NCBI RefSeq assembly: GCF_011927825.1
Contig: NZ_JAATJI010000001.1
Span: forward strand, 1,612,001 to 1,676,000
From: Polymorphobacter fuscus
GTDB taxonomy: Bacteria; Pseudomonadota; Alphaproteobacteria; Sphingomonadales; Sphingomonadaceae
Length of the DNA: 64,000 nucleotides
Direction: 5' to 3'
The translations under genes and the position numbers were made by a program. Shown here one piece after another: positions 45,610 through 55,660 of this stretch; position 1 is the stretch's first letter, and every line of letters starts with the position of its first letter. Under the pieces are notes generated by a model. That model saw nothing but the letters and a program-made list of their open reading frames with translations, ran no database searches and was not told the origin of the DNA.

Positions 45610-47121
45610 TCAGCCCGCCAGTGCCGACTTCAGCCGCTCGTTGACCGCCGCCGGATTGGCCTTGCCGCCCATCGCCTTCATCGTCTGGCCGACGAAGAAG
45701 CCAAACAGCGCGTCCTTGCCCGCCTTGTACTGGGCCACCTTGTCGGCATTGGCCGCGATGATCGCAGCGATCGCGGTGTCGATCGCGCCGGTGTCGGTGA
45801 CCTGTTTCAGGCCGCGCGCCTCGACAATGGCGCCGGGCGCCTCGCCGGTTTCCAGCATGATCTCGAACACCTGCTTGGCGAGCGGGCCGGACAAGGTGCC
45901 ATCGGCCTGCAACGCCAGCAGCTCGGCACCTGCCAGCGGCGACACCGGCGACGCCTCGATCTCGAGCCCCAGCCGCTTCAGCGCGCCGAACAGGTCGCTC
46001 GACACCCAGTTCGCCGCGGCGCGTGCCACTTCGCCCTCGGGCTTGCCCTGCGCCGCAGCCGACGCCGCCAGCAGCGTTTCGAAATAGGCGGCAGTTTCCT
46101 TTTCCGCCATCAGCACATTGGCGAGATAAGGCGTCAGGCCCAGCGCCGTTTCATAACGTTCGCGCTTGGCGACGGGCAGTTCCGGCAGGCTGGCCAGGCA
46201 ATCGGCGACATAGGCATCGTCGAATTCCACCGGCAAAAGGTCGGGATCGGGGAAATAGCGATAGTCGTGCGCGTCTTCCTTCGACCGCATCGACCGGGTG
46301 GTGCCCGTGCCCGGATCGAACAGCCGGGTTTCCTGCACGACGCTGCCGCCCGCCTCGATCAACGCGACCTGGCGCCGTGCCTCGACCTCGACCGCCTGCA
46401 TGATGAAGCGCACCGAATTGACGTTCTTGGTTTCGGTGCGCGTGCCAAAACCTTCACCCGGCCGCCGTACCGAGACATTGACGTCGGCGCGCATCGACCC
46501 TTCGTCCATGTTGCCGTCACACGACCCGACATAGCGCAGCAGCTGGCGCAGCGCCGCGACATAGGCGCCGGCTTCGGCCGGCGAGCGGATATCGGGCTTC
46601 GACACGATTTCCATCAACGCACAGCCGGACCGGTTGAGATCGACATAGGACATGGTCGGATGAAGGTCATGAACCGACTTTCCGGCGTCCTGTTCGAGAT
46701 GGATGCGCTCGATGCCGACGACGCTCTTCTCGCCGGCCTCGGTCTCGATTGCCAGCGTCCCTTCCCCGACGATCGGGTGGTAGAGCTGGCTGATCTGGTA
46801 GCCCTGCGGCAGGTCGGCGTAGAAATAATTCTTCCGGTCGAAGCGCGACCATTTGTTGATCTGCGCGCCCAGCGCCAGCCCGGTTCGCACCGCCTGGCGC
46901 ACGCATTCGCCGTTGAGCACCGGCAGCATCCCCGGCATGGCGGCGTCGACGAGGCTGACCTGCGAATTGGGCTCGGCACCGAAGGTGGTGGCGGCGCCCG
47001 AGAACAGCTTTGACTGCGCCGTCACCTGGGCATGGACTTCCAGTCCGACGACGATCTCGAACGGGCCGGTGGCGCCCTCGACGCGATACGCACTGCGGCT
47101 GCCATTGTCGGTGTAGGTCAT
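45610..47121 (-). CDS. gatB: Asp/Glu-tRNA amidotransferase subunit B
   Basis: 503 residues. Converts Glu-tRNA(Gln) and Asp-tRNA(Asn) to amidated forms with GatA and GatC. Diagnostic segments are [57 protein letters not shown] and [18 protein letters not shown]. The C-terminal domain (YqeY-like) is complete. It is 3.9 kb away from gatC-gatA, with a glycan-type cassette between. ATG 47121, no strong ribosome site. The DDAH-type gene follows. Confidence 0.98.
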   Translation of the reverse strand: MTYTDNGSRSAYRVEGATGPFEIVVGLEVHAQVTAQSKLFSGAATTFGAEPNSQVSLVDAAMPGMLPVLNGECVRQAVRTGLALGAQINKWSRFDRKNYFYADLPQGYQISQLYHPIVGEGTLAIETEAGEKSVVGIERIHLEQDAGKSVHDLHPTMSYVDLNRSGCALMEIVSKPDIRSPAEAGAYVAALRQLLRYVGSCDGNMDEGSMRADVNVSVRRPGEGFGTRTETKNVNSVRFIMQAVEVEARRQVALIEAGGSVVQETRLFDPGTGTTRSMRSKEDAHDYRYFPDPDLLPVEFDDAYVADCLASLPELPVAKRERYETALGLTPYLANVLMAEKETAAYFETLLAASAAAQGKPEGEVARAAANWVSSDLFGALKRLGLEIEASPVSPLAGAELLALQADGTLSGPLAKQVFEIMLETGEAPGAIVEARGLKQVTDTGAIDTAIAAIIAANADKVAQYKAGKDALFGFFVGQTMKAMGGKANPAAVNERLKSALAG

Positions 47122-47308
47122 GCGCGTCTTTTGCGTCGCGCAGGGGCGATTGGCAAGCGGCGGGCGCCCGGATCTTCATTGCAGCGCAGCACAAAATCGG
47201 TTGCCGTGCCCGGGCGTGGCCGATAGGGCTTCCGACAGGCATTTTGCTGTTGGCCAGCGCCCTTGGCAAATCCGGCGGGCAGAGCGAAACTGGGAGTCTG
47301 ACCGGCAA

Positions 47309-48988
47309 ATGGCATCCGCAGGGTCCGATCTGGCGCAACGGCGCGGTTTTTCCCCTGCACGGGCCGATGCGTCGGGTATCGACAATCGGCTTTTGATCGC
47401 CGGCATCTTCGTGCTGGCATTGATCCCGCTGTTCGCGACACCGGTGCTGCCGTTCATCGATTTCTACAATCACATCGCGCGCTATTATGTGCTCGCCAAT
47501 ATCGACCATGATGTCCTGCTGCAGCAGAACTACCGCGCCAACTGGTCGATCCTGCCCAACATCGGCCTCGACGTCATCGTCACCGCGCTGACCCGGCTGC
47601 TGCCCGAAGCCGCCGTGCCGCGCACCACCGTCATCCTGATCTTCGCGGTGCAATATGCCGGATTGCTCTATTTCAACCGCGCACTGACCGGCCGCGCCTC
47701 GGTGATCACGGCGCTGCTTGCGGTGCCGCTGCTCTACAGCTTCATCCTCAACTGGGGGTTTGCCAATTTCCTGCTGGGCATCGGCCTGGCCTTCGGTGCG
47801 GCCGGCTGGTGGGTCAGCCAGCGCGATCGCCTTGTCGTGGCCGTGCCGGTGGCGTGCGTGCTGGCCGCGGTTATCTTCTTCGTCCACGGCCTGGCGTTCG
47901 CGCTATATGGTGTTCTGGCCGGCATGCTGGAAATCGGCCGATGGTGGCAGTCCCCGCAGCGCCGCCTGCCGCCGCTGATCACCGGCCTGGTGGCGCTGGC
48001 GGTGCAGGCGGTGGTGCCGGCGATGCTGTTCCTGATGGCCAAGACCAGCCAGAACAGCCAGGGCCTGACCAATGCCGACGAGGCGCTGACGCGGCTTGCC
48101 AACAATGGCCGGCTGGCGGCGCGGTTGTGGGCGCTGCTCGAATATCGGCTGACGACCATCGTGCGGGTCGCCGAAGGGCCGAGCCTTGCGTTCGACATCG
48201 CAGCGCTGGTCGCCATGACGGTCTTGCTGGCGCTGCTCATCCTGCGCAAGCGGCTGCGCATCGCGCCGGTCGCGGTGCCGGCGGTGCTGGTCTTCGCGCT
48301 GCTTGTCATCGTCGTGCCGCCGGCGTTGTTCGGCGTCGGCTATGTCGCCGATCGCATGCCGCTGGTGCTGGCGATGCTGCTGGTCGGCGCGCTCGATCTG
48401 AAACGGCAGTTCGACCGCTTCGAAACGCTGGTGTTCACCGCCATGGCCGGCCTGGTGGCGCTGCGGCTGGCGGGAATCGCGCTCGCCTGGTCGGCCTATG
48501 CCCAGGACAAGCGCGATTTCGACAGCGTCGCCGCGGCGCTGCCGGCCGGCGCGCTGATCGAGAATATCGTCGTCGGCGGTGACCGGCTCGATTATTCGCG
48601 GCGGCGCTGCACGATGTTCGGCCCGCTGCTGATCACCGACCACAGCGGTGTCGGCCGGCTGTTCGCCAACGAGGACCAGCAGCCGCTGGTCATCACCGGA
48701 CCGCTGCAGCGCGCCATTGCCTCGTTCGACCGGCCGTCCCGCGGCCATGACAAGTCGATGGGCTTTTTCGACAAGGTCGTTGCCGCGACGGCGCAGGGCG
48801 ATTTCCCTTGGGGACTGGTTTGCGATGCCGACCGGCTGACGAAAGCATTGCCGCCGTCGGCTAAAGTTGTCGCTCGTAATGGTCGTTTCAGTTTGATAAG
48901 ATTTGAACAGAAGCGGCGGGGGCCGGACGATGGATCTCAAGGAAGAACATCTGCTCGGACAGATGGTCAAAACGCATTGGTATTATAA
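47309..48988 (+). CDS. Multi-pass membrane protein, GT-C-like candidate
   Basis: 559 residues with about nine to ten membrane segments. After the first segment there is FIDFYNHIARYYVLANI, an acidic first loop like that of GT-C glycosyltransferases, and a large soluble C terminus (from about 410) with RRRCTMFGPLLITDHSG. ATG 47309 is the first ATG preceding the membrane core; GGGAG is somewhat far upstream (12 bases), so the start is uncertain. The last 59 bases overlap the methyltransferase gene in another frame. The tail beyond RFEQ looks non-conserved. Sits with a methyltransferase, GT2 and GtrA genes. Confidence 0.75.
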   Translation: MASAGSDLAQRRGFSPARADASGIDNRLLIAGIFVLALIPLFATPVLPFIDFYNHIARYYVLANIDHDVLLQQNYRANWSILPNIGLDVIVTALTRLLPEAAVPRTTVILIFAVQYAGLLYFNRALTGRASVITALLAVPLLYSFILNWGFANFLLGIGLAFGAAGWWVSQRDRLVVAVPVACVLAAVIFFVHGLAFALYGVLAGMLEIGRWWQSPQRRLPPLITGLVALAVQAVVPAMLFLMAKTSQNSQGLTNADEALTRLANNGRLAARLWALLEYRLTTIVRVAEGPSLAFDIAALVAMTVLLALLILRKRLRIAPVAVPAVLVFALLVIVVPPALFGVGYVADRMPLVLAMLLVGALDLKRQFDRFETLVFTAMAGLVALRLAGIALAWSAYAQDKRDFDSVAAALPAGALIENIVVGGDRLDYSRRRCTMFGPLLITDHSGVGRLFANEDQQPLVITGPLQRAIASFDRPSRGHDKSMGFFDKVVAATAQGDFPWGLVCDADRLTKALPPSAKVVARNGRFSLIRFEQKRRGPDDGSQGRTSARTDGQNALVL

Positions 48989-49643
48989 GGCAAAGCTAGC
49001 GGCGTTGATGGCGACGATCCGCGATGCGCCCCCGAAGCAGATTCTGGATGTCGGCGCCGGATCGGGATATTTTTCAAAGGCGCTTCTCGAACAGGCAGAC
49101 GGCCTATCCGCGCTGTGCGTCGATTGCGGTTATGCCGATGATCGCGATGAAAGCATCGCCGGCAAGCCTGTCGCCTTTCGCAAGACGATCTGCGCGAGCG
49201 ATGCCGACCTCGTGCTGATGATGGACGTCATCGAGCATGTCGAGGACGACGTGGCCCTGGTCGCCGAATATGTCGGCAAGGTCCGGTCGGGCACGAACTT
49301 CATTGTCACGGTTCCGGCCTTCATGTGGCTGTGGAGCGGGCACGATGTCTTCCTGGAACATTATCGCCGCTACACGCTGGCGCAGTTGACGGGCGTGCTC
49401 CGGGCGGCGGGGCTCGTTGTCGACGCCGGCCAGTATTTCTATGCGTCCGTGCTGCCACTGGTGGTGGGCGTCCGGGCCGGAAAGCGGCTGGCCGGCGGGA
49501 TGCGCCACCCCGAAAGCGACATGCGGACCTACAGCGCCGCGGTCAACTCGCTGCTCTATGCCGTCTGCCGGCTGGAGGTCGCGATCATGCGCTACAACCG
49601 GCTCGCCGGCACCAGCGTGCTCGTGCGTGCGCACAAGCCCTGA
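48930..49643 (+). CDS. Class I SAM-dependent methyltransferase
   Basis: 237 residues. The SAM motif I is LDVGAGSGYFSKALL, and motif II/III-like DLVLMMDVIEHVEDD follows. C-terminal part (from about 120) contains VTVPAFMWLWSGHDVFLEHYRRY, typical of methyltransferases that act on glycans, lipids or quinones. ATG 48930 lies in the overlap with the previous gene; a TTG 27 bases earlier is possible. Likely cotranscribed with the membrane gene. Its 3' end is two bases from the convergent GT2 gene. Confidence 0.85.
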   Translation: MDLKEEHLLGQMVKTHWYYKAKLAALMATIRDAPPKQILDVGAGSGYFSKALLEQADGLSALCVDCGYADDRDESIAGKPVAFRKTICASDADLVLMMDVIEHVEDDVALVAEYVGKVRSGTNFIVTVPAFMWLWSGHDVFLEHYRRYTLAQLTGVLRAAGLVVDAGQYFYASVLPLVVGVRAGKRLAGGMRHPESDMRTYSAAVNSLLYAVCRLEVAIMRYNRLAGTSVLVRAHKP

Positions 49644-49645
49644 CG

Positions 49646-50593
49646 TCAGGCTTCCGGCGGTGGGCAGCCGATGCGCTCGCGCACCAGATACAGCGGCCGC
49701 CCCTTCACCTCGGCAAAGATGCGCGCGATATATTCGCCCTGGACGCCGAGGCCCATCAGCAGCAGCCCGTTGAAGAACAGGATGACCGAGATCAGCGAGG
49801 CATAGCCCGGCACGTCGCGGCCGTTGACCAGCGTCGTGATGACGATGTAGCCGAGCATGGCGATGGCCAGCAGCGCCGCTGCCAGCCCGACATAGGTCCA
49901 GATCTTCAATGGCACGGTGGAGAAGGACACGATGCCTTCGAGCGCCAGGTTGAACAGCTTGCGGCCGTTGAACTTGGTTTCCCCCGCGGCGCGCACCGGG
50001 CGGACATAGCTGACGCTGGTGGTGCGAAAGCCGACATCGGCGAAGATGCCCTTCATGAAGCGCATGCGTTCGGGATAGCTGCGCAGCGCTTCGACCACCC
50101 GGGCGTCGATCAGCCGGAAATCGCCGACATCGGCGGGGATGACCGTGTCGCTCAGCTTGGCGATGACGCTGTAGAAGGCCTGCGCGGTGCCGCGTTTCAG
50201 TGCGCTGTCGCTCGACCGGTCGGACCGGCGGGCGAGGACGACGTCATAACCGGCGCGCCATTGTTCGACCATCGGCGCGATCAATTCGGGCGGGTCCTGC
50301 AGATCGACGTCCATCGGCACCACGGCGCGGCCGCGGGCATGGTCGAGCCCGGCCGACAGCGCGATCTCCTTGCCGTAGTTGCGCGAAAAATCGATGCCGC
50401 GCACCCGGGGTTCGCGGTCATGGGCAACCCGGATGACCGACAGGGTCGAATCGCGGCTGCCGTCGTTGACGAAAACGATTTCCCAATCGGCGGTGATTGC
50501 GTCGAGCACCGGAGTGATGGTGGTGACGAACAGGTCGATCGTCGCTTCCTCGTTGAACACCGGGACGACGATGCTGAGCAGCGGCAAGGTCAT
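49646..50593 (-). CDS. GtrB-like family 2 glycosyltransferase
   Basis: 315 residues. The N-terminal GT2 domain starts LSIVVPVFNEEATIDLF, then VFVNDGSRDSTL, ALSAGLDHARGRAVVPMDVD (acceptor/DxD-like) and DVGDFRLID; two C-terminal membrane segments (about 232-255 and 267-290) are typical of bactoprenol-linked GtrB or DPM1-type enzymes. The start overlaps the gtrA stop by four bases. Predicted to charge a polyprenyl carrier with one sugar in the inner membrane. Substrate sugar unknown. Confidence 0.9.
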   Translation of the reverse strand: MTLPLLSIVVPVFNEEATIDLFVTTITPVLDAITADWEIVFVNDGSRDSTLSVIRVAHDREPRVRGIDFSRNYGKEIALSAGLDHARGRAVVPMDVDLQDPPELIAPMVEQWRAGYDVVLARRSDRSSDSALKRGTAQAFYSVIAKLSDTVIPADVGDFRLIDARVVEALRSYPERMRFMKGIFADVGFRTTSVSYVRPVRAAGETKFNGRKLFNLALEGIVSFSTVPLKIWTYVGLAAALLAIAMLGYIVITTLVNGRDVPGYASLISVILFFNGLLLMGLGVQGEYIARIFAEVKGRPLYLVRERIGCPPPEA

Positions 50594-51012
50594 GCGCGCG
50601 ATCCCCGCCCGAAAACGAAAAACTTGGTCGCGAGGAAGCTGAGCACCGTCAGCGGTACGATGACGATCAGGCTGGCCGGCCGCACCCCGAACTGCGGCGC
50701 CAGCAGGTCGGTGGATACCGAGAAGATCGTCCCCATGACGATGTTGACGAGGATGAAGCGCACCACCTGCGAGCCGACCGGCAGGGTGCCGCCGCCGGCA
50801 AAGGTCCAGTTGCGGTTGACGAGATAGCTTTGCACCATGGCGACGCCATAGCCGAGCGCACCCGCCAGCCAGACCGGCACCCCGAGCACGCCCTGCGCCG
50901 TCCAGACCACGGCGAGGCAGACCGCGGTGTTGGCAACGCCGACGATGCCGAAGCGCACGAACTGGCGCAGCGCCGGATTGCCGAGCCGCAGCGCCGAGGT
51001 CATGGCCGGCAT
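50590..51012 (-). CDS. gtrA: GtrA family membrane flippase
   Basis: 140 residues with four membrane segments. Family marks are RFGIVGVANTAVCLAVVW, SYLVNRNWTFAG and the C-terminal FLATKFFVFG. GtrA proteins flip polyprenyl-linked sugars made by GtrB. ATG 51012 lies four bases after the gatA stop; a second ATG at 51003 is as plausible. Continues the gatC-gatA transcript into the glycan cassette. Confidence 0.88.
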   Translation of the reverse strand: MPAMTSALRLGNPALRQFVRFGIVGVANTAVCLAVVWTAQGVLGVPVWLAGALGYGVAMVQSYLVNRNWTFAGGGTLPVGSQVVRFILVNIVMGTIFSVSTDLLAPQFGVRPASLIVIVPLTVLSFLATKFFVFGRGSRA

Positions 51013-51016
51013 CGTT

Positions 51017-52483
51017 TCACGCCGGCCGCGCCGTGAACGCCGCGGCGCGCTCGATCGCCAGACCGGCATCGAGGACGCCGGCCTCGTCGAGCGGGCGGCC
51101 GATGATCTGCAGGCCGAGCGGCAGGCCGTCCGCCGAAAGCCCCGCCGGCACCGACATCGCCGGCAGGCCGGCAAGCGACGCCGGCACGGTGAAGACGTCG
51201 TTGAGATACATCGCCAGCGGATCGGCCTTGTCACCGAAGGCGAAGGCGGCGCTGGGCGCCGTCGGCGTCAGCAGCAGGTCGCAGACGTCCCACGCCTTTT
51301 CGAAATCCTGCGCGATCAGGGTGCGGACCTTTTGCGCCTGGGTGTAATAGGCGTCGTAGAAACCCGCCGACAGCACATAGGTGCCGATCATGATGCGGCG
51401 CTGGACTTCGGCACCGAAGCCGGCGGCGCGGGTTGCCGAATACATGTCCGCCAGATTGCCGCCCGGCGGGGTGACTCGCAGGCCGTAGCGCACGCCGTCA
51501 TAGCGGGCGAGGTTCGACGACGCCTCCGCCGGGGCGATGATGTAATAGACCGGCAGCGCATAGCGCGTGTGCGGCAGCGACACATCGACGATGGTGGCGC
51601 CGGCGGCCTTCAGCCATTCGAGCCCCTGGTCCCAAAGCGCGGCGATCGTCGCGTCGATGCCGTCGAGGCGATATTCCCTGGGCACGCCGATGCGCTTGCC
51701 ACGCAAGTCACCGGTCAGGCCGGCAGTGAAATCGGGGACGGCGACGTTCAGGCTGGTCGAATCCTTGGGATCGTAGCCGCACATGCTGGTCAACAGGAGT
51801 GCGCAATCCTCGACGGTGCGCGCCATCGGCCCGGCCTGGTCGAGCGACGAGGCAAAGGCGACGACGCCCCAGCGCGAGCAGCGGCCATAGGTCGGCTTGA
51901 TGCCGGCGATACCGACGAAGCTGGCCGGCTGGCGGATCGAGCCGCCGGTATCGGTGCCGGTGGCGCCCGCCGCGATCCGCGCCGCGACTGCTGCTGCCGA
52001 GCCGCCCGACGAGCCGCCGGGGACCAGCTCGCGGTTGCTATTGCGGGCCTTCCACGGCGAGATGACCTTGCCATAGGCGCTGGTCTCGTTCGACGAGCCC
52101 ATGGCGAATTCGTCCATGTTGAGCTTGCCGAGCATGACCGCGCCATCGGCGAGCAGCTTGCCCGACACGGTCGATTCATATTGCGGCACAAAACCCTGGA
52201 GGATTTTCGACCCCGCCGTCGTCTGCACGCCTTCGGTGCAGAACAGGTCCTTGATGCCGAGCGGGATGCCGGCCAGCGGCCGCGCTTCGCCGCGCGCCAG
52301 CGCCGCATCGGCGGCGGCGGCCTGCGCCGCGGCGATCTCCGGCGTTTCGACGATGAAGGCGTTGAGGTCGCGAGCGCCTGCCATGGCCGCCAGATGCGCA
52401 GCGGTCAGTTCGGCGGCGGAAAAGTCACGCGCGGCGAGCCCGGCCTTCATGCCGGCAATGGTCAGGTCGGTAAGCGCCGTCAT
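51017..52483 (-). CDS. gatA: Asp/Glu-tRNA amidotransferase subunit A
   Basis: 488 residues of the amidase-signature family. Catalytic triad visible: Lys78 (GIKDLF), Ser158 (cis-Ser in GGSSGGS) and nucleophile Ser182 in [10 protein letters not shown]. The [13 protein letters not shown] segment binds the substrate. Starts immediately after the gatC stop codon. The product delivers ammonia to GatB for transamidation. Confidence 0.98.
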   Translation of the reverse strand: MTALTDLTIAGMKAGLAARDFSAAELTAAHLAAMAGARDLNAFIVETPEIAAAQAAAADAALARGEARPLAGIPLGIKDLFCTEGVQTTAGSKILQGFVPQYESTVSGKLLADGAVMLGKLNMDEFAMGSSNETSAYGKVISPWKARNSNRELVPGGSSGGSAAAVAARIAAGATGTDTGGSIRQPASFVGIAGIKPTYGRCSRWGVVAFASSLDQAGPMARTVEDCALLLTSMCGYDPKDSTSLNVAVPDFTAGLTGDLRGKRIGVPREYRLDGIDATIAALWDQGLEWLKAAGATIVDVSLPHTRYALPVYYIIAPAEASSNLARYDGVRYGLRVTPPGGNLADMYSATRAAGFGAEVQRRIMIGTYVLSAGFYDAYYTQAQKVRTLIAQDFEKAWDVCDLLLTPTAPSAAFAFGDKADPLAMYLNDVFTVPASLAGLPAMSVPAGLSADGLPLGLQIIGRPLDEAGVLDAGLAIERAAAFTARPA

Positions 52484-52771
52484 TTATTCGATCACCTTGG
52501 GCACGGCGAAGAAGCCGCTGGTCGCGTCGGGGGCATTGGCGAGCACCTTGGCCTGGATGTCGCCATCGGTGACGGCATCGGTGCGCCAGGCGAGGTGGTT
52601 GGGGATGACCGCCGTCATCGGTGCCACGCCGGTGGTATCGACTTCGCCCAATTGCTCGATCCAGCCGAGAATGGTCGACAGTTCCCCGGCGAGGGGCGCG
52701 ACCTGGGCGTCGTCGATGCCGATCCGCGCCAGGCGGGCAATCTTTCGCACGGTTTCGGCGTCGACGGACAT
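52484..52771 (-). CDS. gatC: Asp/Glu-tRNA amidotransferase subunit C
   Basis: 95 residues; the small subunit that wraps around the GatA-GatB interface. Family pattern [17 protein letters not shown], then [19 protein letters not shown]. First gene of the gatC-gatA transcript; 103 bases upstream separate it from the divergent MetX-like gene. Confidence 0.97.
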   Translation of the reverse strand: MSVDAETVRKIARLARIGIDDAQVAPLAGELSTILGWIEQLGEVDTTGVAPMTAVIPNHLAWRTDAVTDGDIQAKVLANAPDATSGFFAVPKVIE

Positions 52772-52874
52772 CAGCAGCTTTCAAGTCGGGTCATGCTGCA
52801 TCGCAGCTAGCACGCCGCCCCCCATCGGCTCAACCATCTTCCCCAATTCAAAGCCTTGGGTTAGCAGGGGCGTC

Positions 52875-53933
52875 ATGAAAATCCCGGCGATCCTCGGCGT
52901 CCTGTTGTTTTTGCTCGCAACCCCTGCGCAGGCCTGGCCGGTGACCGAGGGCGAAGCGGTGCTGAAGGGCTTTCGCTTCGGCACCGGCGAGACGCTCGAC
53001 ATCAGGCAGCATTACCGCACGCTCGGCACGCCGCGGCGCGACGGCAAGGGCAATATCACCAACGCCGTCATGGTGCTGCACGGCACCGGCGGCACCGGCG
53101 CGCAGTTCCTGCGCCCGCAGTTCGCCGATGAACTCTATGGCCCCGGCCAGCCGCTCGACATCAGCCGCTATTACATCATCCTGCCCGATGCCATCGGCCA
53201 TGGCGGGTCGTCCAAGCCCAGCAATGGCATGCGGATGGCGTTTCCGCGCTATGATTACCAGGACATGGTCGATGCCCAGTACCGGCTTTTGACCGAAGCG
53301 TTGCAGGTCAAGCAGTTGCGGCTGCTGATGGGCACGTCGATGGGGTGCATGATGGATTTCGTCTGGGGCACCCGCCATCCGGGCTTTGCCAGGGCGATCA
53401 TGCCGACCGCGTGCCAGGCGGTCGAACTGGCCGGGCGCAACCGCATCTGGCGGCGGATGAGCATCGACGCGATCATGGCCGATCCGGCGTGGCAGGGCGG
53501 CAATTACACCGTCCAGCCGGTGCTCGGGCTGCGCACCGTCGCCGCGCTGTCGGTGATCGCCGGGTCGGCGCCGGTTCGCCAGCAGGCCGATTTCCCGACG
53601 CGCGCCGCCGCTGAGGCCGGCATCAAGGGCCAGGTCGACACCGCGATCGCCGACATGGACGCCAATGACGTGATCTATCGGCTGGAAGCGTCGCGAAACT
53701 ACAACCCGTCGCCCGAACTGGCGCGGATCACCGTGCCGGTGACCTGGATCAACAGCGCCGATGACTTCATCAACCCGCCGGGCCTTCACCTGACCGAAGC
53801 GGAAGTGGCGCGGATGCCCAACGCCCGCTTCGTGCTGGTCCCCGAAACCGCCGACAGCCATGGCCACAGCACCCACACCTGGGCGAAATTCTGGAAGCAG
53901 GAGCTGGTCGATCTGCTCCAGCGCTCGGAGTAG
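52875..53933 (+). CDS. Exported alpha/beta hydrolase, homoserine acetyltransferase-like
   Basis: 352 residues. A signal peptide (1-20, TPAQA) distinguishes it from cytosolic MetX. Nucleophile elbow LMGTSMGCMM with Ser155; acid in NSADDFINPP, base in DSHGHSTHT. VLHGTGGTG and LPDAIGHGGSS match the MetX branch. AGGGG before ATG 52875. A biosynthetic acyltransferase role is unlikely for an exported protein; an esterase is more plausible, but the substrate is unknown. Confidence 0.85.
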   Translation: MKIPAILGVLLFLLATPAQAWPVTEGEAVLKGFRFGTGETLDIRQHYRTLGTPRRDGKGNITNAVMVLHGTGGTGAQFLRPQFADELYGPGQPLDISRYYIILPDAIGHGGSSKPSNGMRMAFPRYDYQDMVDAQYRLLTEALQVKQLRLLMGTSMGCMMDFVWGTRHPGFARAIMPTACQAVELAGRNRIWRRMSIDAIMADPAWQGGNYTVQPVLGLRTVAALSVIAGSAPVRQQADFPTRAAAEAGIKGQVDTAIADMDANDVIYRLEASRNYNPSPELARITVPVTWINSADDFINPPGLHLTEAEVARMPNARFVLVPETADSHGHSTHTWAKFWKQELVDLLQRSE

Positions 53934-54010
53934 CGGCAAGGTTAACGGATTTTAGGAAAGTCTCGAAAGTCACACCGAATCGGGGTTTTTCCTACAGCGG
54001 TTGTCGATGG

Positions 54011-54136
54011 GGACGCGCCTCTTTCGCGCGCGTCCGGGACAGGACCCCCGGGCCGTGCGTGGCGCCCGCGATGACAGGATTTTCCGTGATTCAAAGAGCA
54101 ACCCGCGTCCTATAACCCATTGGGTTCGTGTAGGAC
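54011..54136. repeat. Structured intergenic region between hydrolase and RND genes
   Basis: Two hairpins: GGACGCGC (54011-54018) pairs with GCGCGTCC (54028-54035); GTCCTA (54107-54112) pairs with TAGGAC (54131-54136) around an inner AACCC/GGGTT stem. No coding frame fits. It lies between the convergent ends of the MetX-like gene and the RND outer-membrane gene, so it may hold transcript ends. Confidence 0.45.
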
Positions 54137-54148
54137 AGGTTGTTGACG

Positions 54149-54236
54149 GTAACCGCGCCTGCGAAGGGGGAGGTTCCATTTCCGCTTTTTCGGAGATGGG
54201 CTCCCGCCTTCGCGGGCGTGACGCGAACGGGGTTAC
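54149..54236. repeat. 88-base compound inverted repeat ending at the RND outer-membrane gene
   Basis: GTAACC at 54149-54154 and GGTTAC at 54231-54236 bound the unit; GCGAAGG..GGGAG on the left matches CTCCC..CCTTCGC on the right, with a CCCGC-CTTC-GCGGG hairpin at 54203-54216. The right end includes the TAA stop of the RND outer-membrane gene. Resembles palindromic units common in sphingomonads; may end transcription or be a REP pair. Confidence 0.55.
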
Positions 54237-55660
54237 GGCCGTCGGGTCGGGTCGACCGGCACGCCTTCCCAACCGCCGCCGAGTGCCTTGAACACCGCGA
54301 TCTGGGCGGTCGTCAGCGCGGCGTCGCTGCTTGCCAGATCGGCGTCGGCGGTGGCCAGGGTGCGTTCGGCATCGAGCACGGCGAGGAAGTTTTCGGCGCC
54401 GGCACCATAACGCAGCCGGACGATGCGGGCGGCGTCGGCGCTCTGGTCGCGGGCGGCGCGCAGGGCACGGTTGCGGTCGATGACACCGGCATAGTCCGAC
54501 AGGCTGGTCTCGGTCTCGTTGAGCGCCGCCAGGACGACGCCGTCGAAATTGGCGAGCGCTGCCTCGCTGCTGGCCTTCGACTGGTTGATGCGGGCGCGCG
54601 CCACCAGGATGTTGGGGAAACTCCAGCTGATCAACGGCCCGAGCGAAAAGGCGAAACCGTTGTTGCTGAACGCTGCGCCCGGCGACACGCCCGACGCCGA
54701 CGCCGAGCCGCCGAGGTTGATCTGCGGATAGAGATCGGCGGTGGCGACGCCGATGCGCGCCGTTGCCGCCGCCAGCTGGCGGTCGGCCTGGCGGACATCG
54801 GGCCGGCGCTTGAGCAGCGCGGCGCCATCGCCCGTCGGGATCGGCTGTTTCAGCTGCGGCGGCGCCGTGCAGGCGGCGGCGCGCGGATCGATCTCGGTCG
54901 GCGGCTTGCCGGTCAGCACCGACAGGCGGAACAGCGCCGACTGGCGGTTGGCGCGCAGCGTCGGCAGGGTGGCGCGCGTCGCTTCGAGTTGCGCCTGCGC
55001 GCGGGCACGGTCGAGCGGCGAATCGCGCCCGGCGGCGACGCGGCGTTCGGTCAGGCCGAAACTGTCGGTCTGGATCTTGAGCGAGCGTTCGGCGACGGCG
55101 AGCTGGCGGGCGCCCGAACAGGCATCGGCATAGGCGCGTGCGGTTTCGGCAGCGACGCTGATCGCCACCGTGTCGCGGTTGGCGGCTTCGGCATCGGCAT
55201 CGGCGCGCGACGCCTCGATCTGGCGAGTGACGCGGCCGTATAGATCGATTTCGTAGCTGGCATCGATGCCGAGCCGGTAGAAGGGACTCTCGAACGGCAC
55301 CGGGCCATTGGCGGTGAACACCGTCTGCCGCGCCTCCACCGCGCTGCCGCTGATCTGCGTCGTCGGGAAGCGGCCGGCGCGCGATTCCGACAGCACGGCG
55401 CGCGCGCGGCGCAGATTGGCGGTGGCGACGCGCAGATCGGTATTGGCGACAAAGGCCTGGCCGATGAGATCATCGAGGACCGGATCGGCATAGAGCCGCC
55501 ACCAGGCGTCGGGCACCGCGGCACCGCTGGCCGTGGCCGGCGTCGCCGTGGTGGTGAACGGGGCGGTCGCCGCCGGCGGCACCGGCGCAGGACGATAATC
55601 CGGGCCGATGGCGCAGGCCGACAGCAGCAGCAGGCCGATGAGGGCGGACGAGCGGATCAT
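54233..55660 (-). CDS. RND outer-membrane channel lipoprotein (NodT/OprM family)
   Basis: 475 residues. Lipoprotein signal with lipobox LLLSAC; two OEP repeats follow, with VSPGAAFSNNGFAFSLGP and LRYGAGAENFLAVLDAERTL. Forms the trimeric outer-membrane duct for the RND pump. The start overlaps the pump gene stop (ATGA). Together with the two genes before it, a complete adaptor-pump-channel operon. Confidence 0.93.
   Translation of the reverse strand: MIRSSALIGLLLLSACAIGPDYRPAPVPPAATAPFTTTATPATASGAAVPDAWWRLYADPVLDDLIGQAFVANTDLRVATANLRRARAVLSESRAGRFPTTQISGSAVEARQTVFTANGPVPFESPFYRLGIDASYEIDLYGRVTRQIEASRADADAEAANRDTVAISVAAETARAYADACSGARQLAVAERSLKIQTDSFGLTERRVAAGRDSPLDRARAQAQLEATRATLPTLRANRQSALFRLSVLTGKPPTEIDPRAAACTAPPQLKQPIPTGDGAALLKRRPDVRQADRQLAAATARIGVATADLYPQINLGGSASASGVSPGAAFSNNGFAFSLGPLISWSFPNILVARARINQSKASSEAALANFDGVVLAALNETETSLSDYAGVIDRNRALRAARDQSADAARIVRLRYGAGAENFLAVLDAERTLATADADLASSDAALTTAQIAVFKALGGGWEGVPVDPTRRP

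Noticed and set aside
47120..47308. Upstream extension of the multi-pass membrane gene to 47120
   Set aside because: The extra 63 residues lack hydrophobic or conserved features and overlap the gatB start region; no ribosome site.
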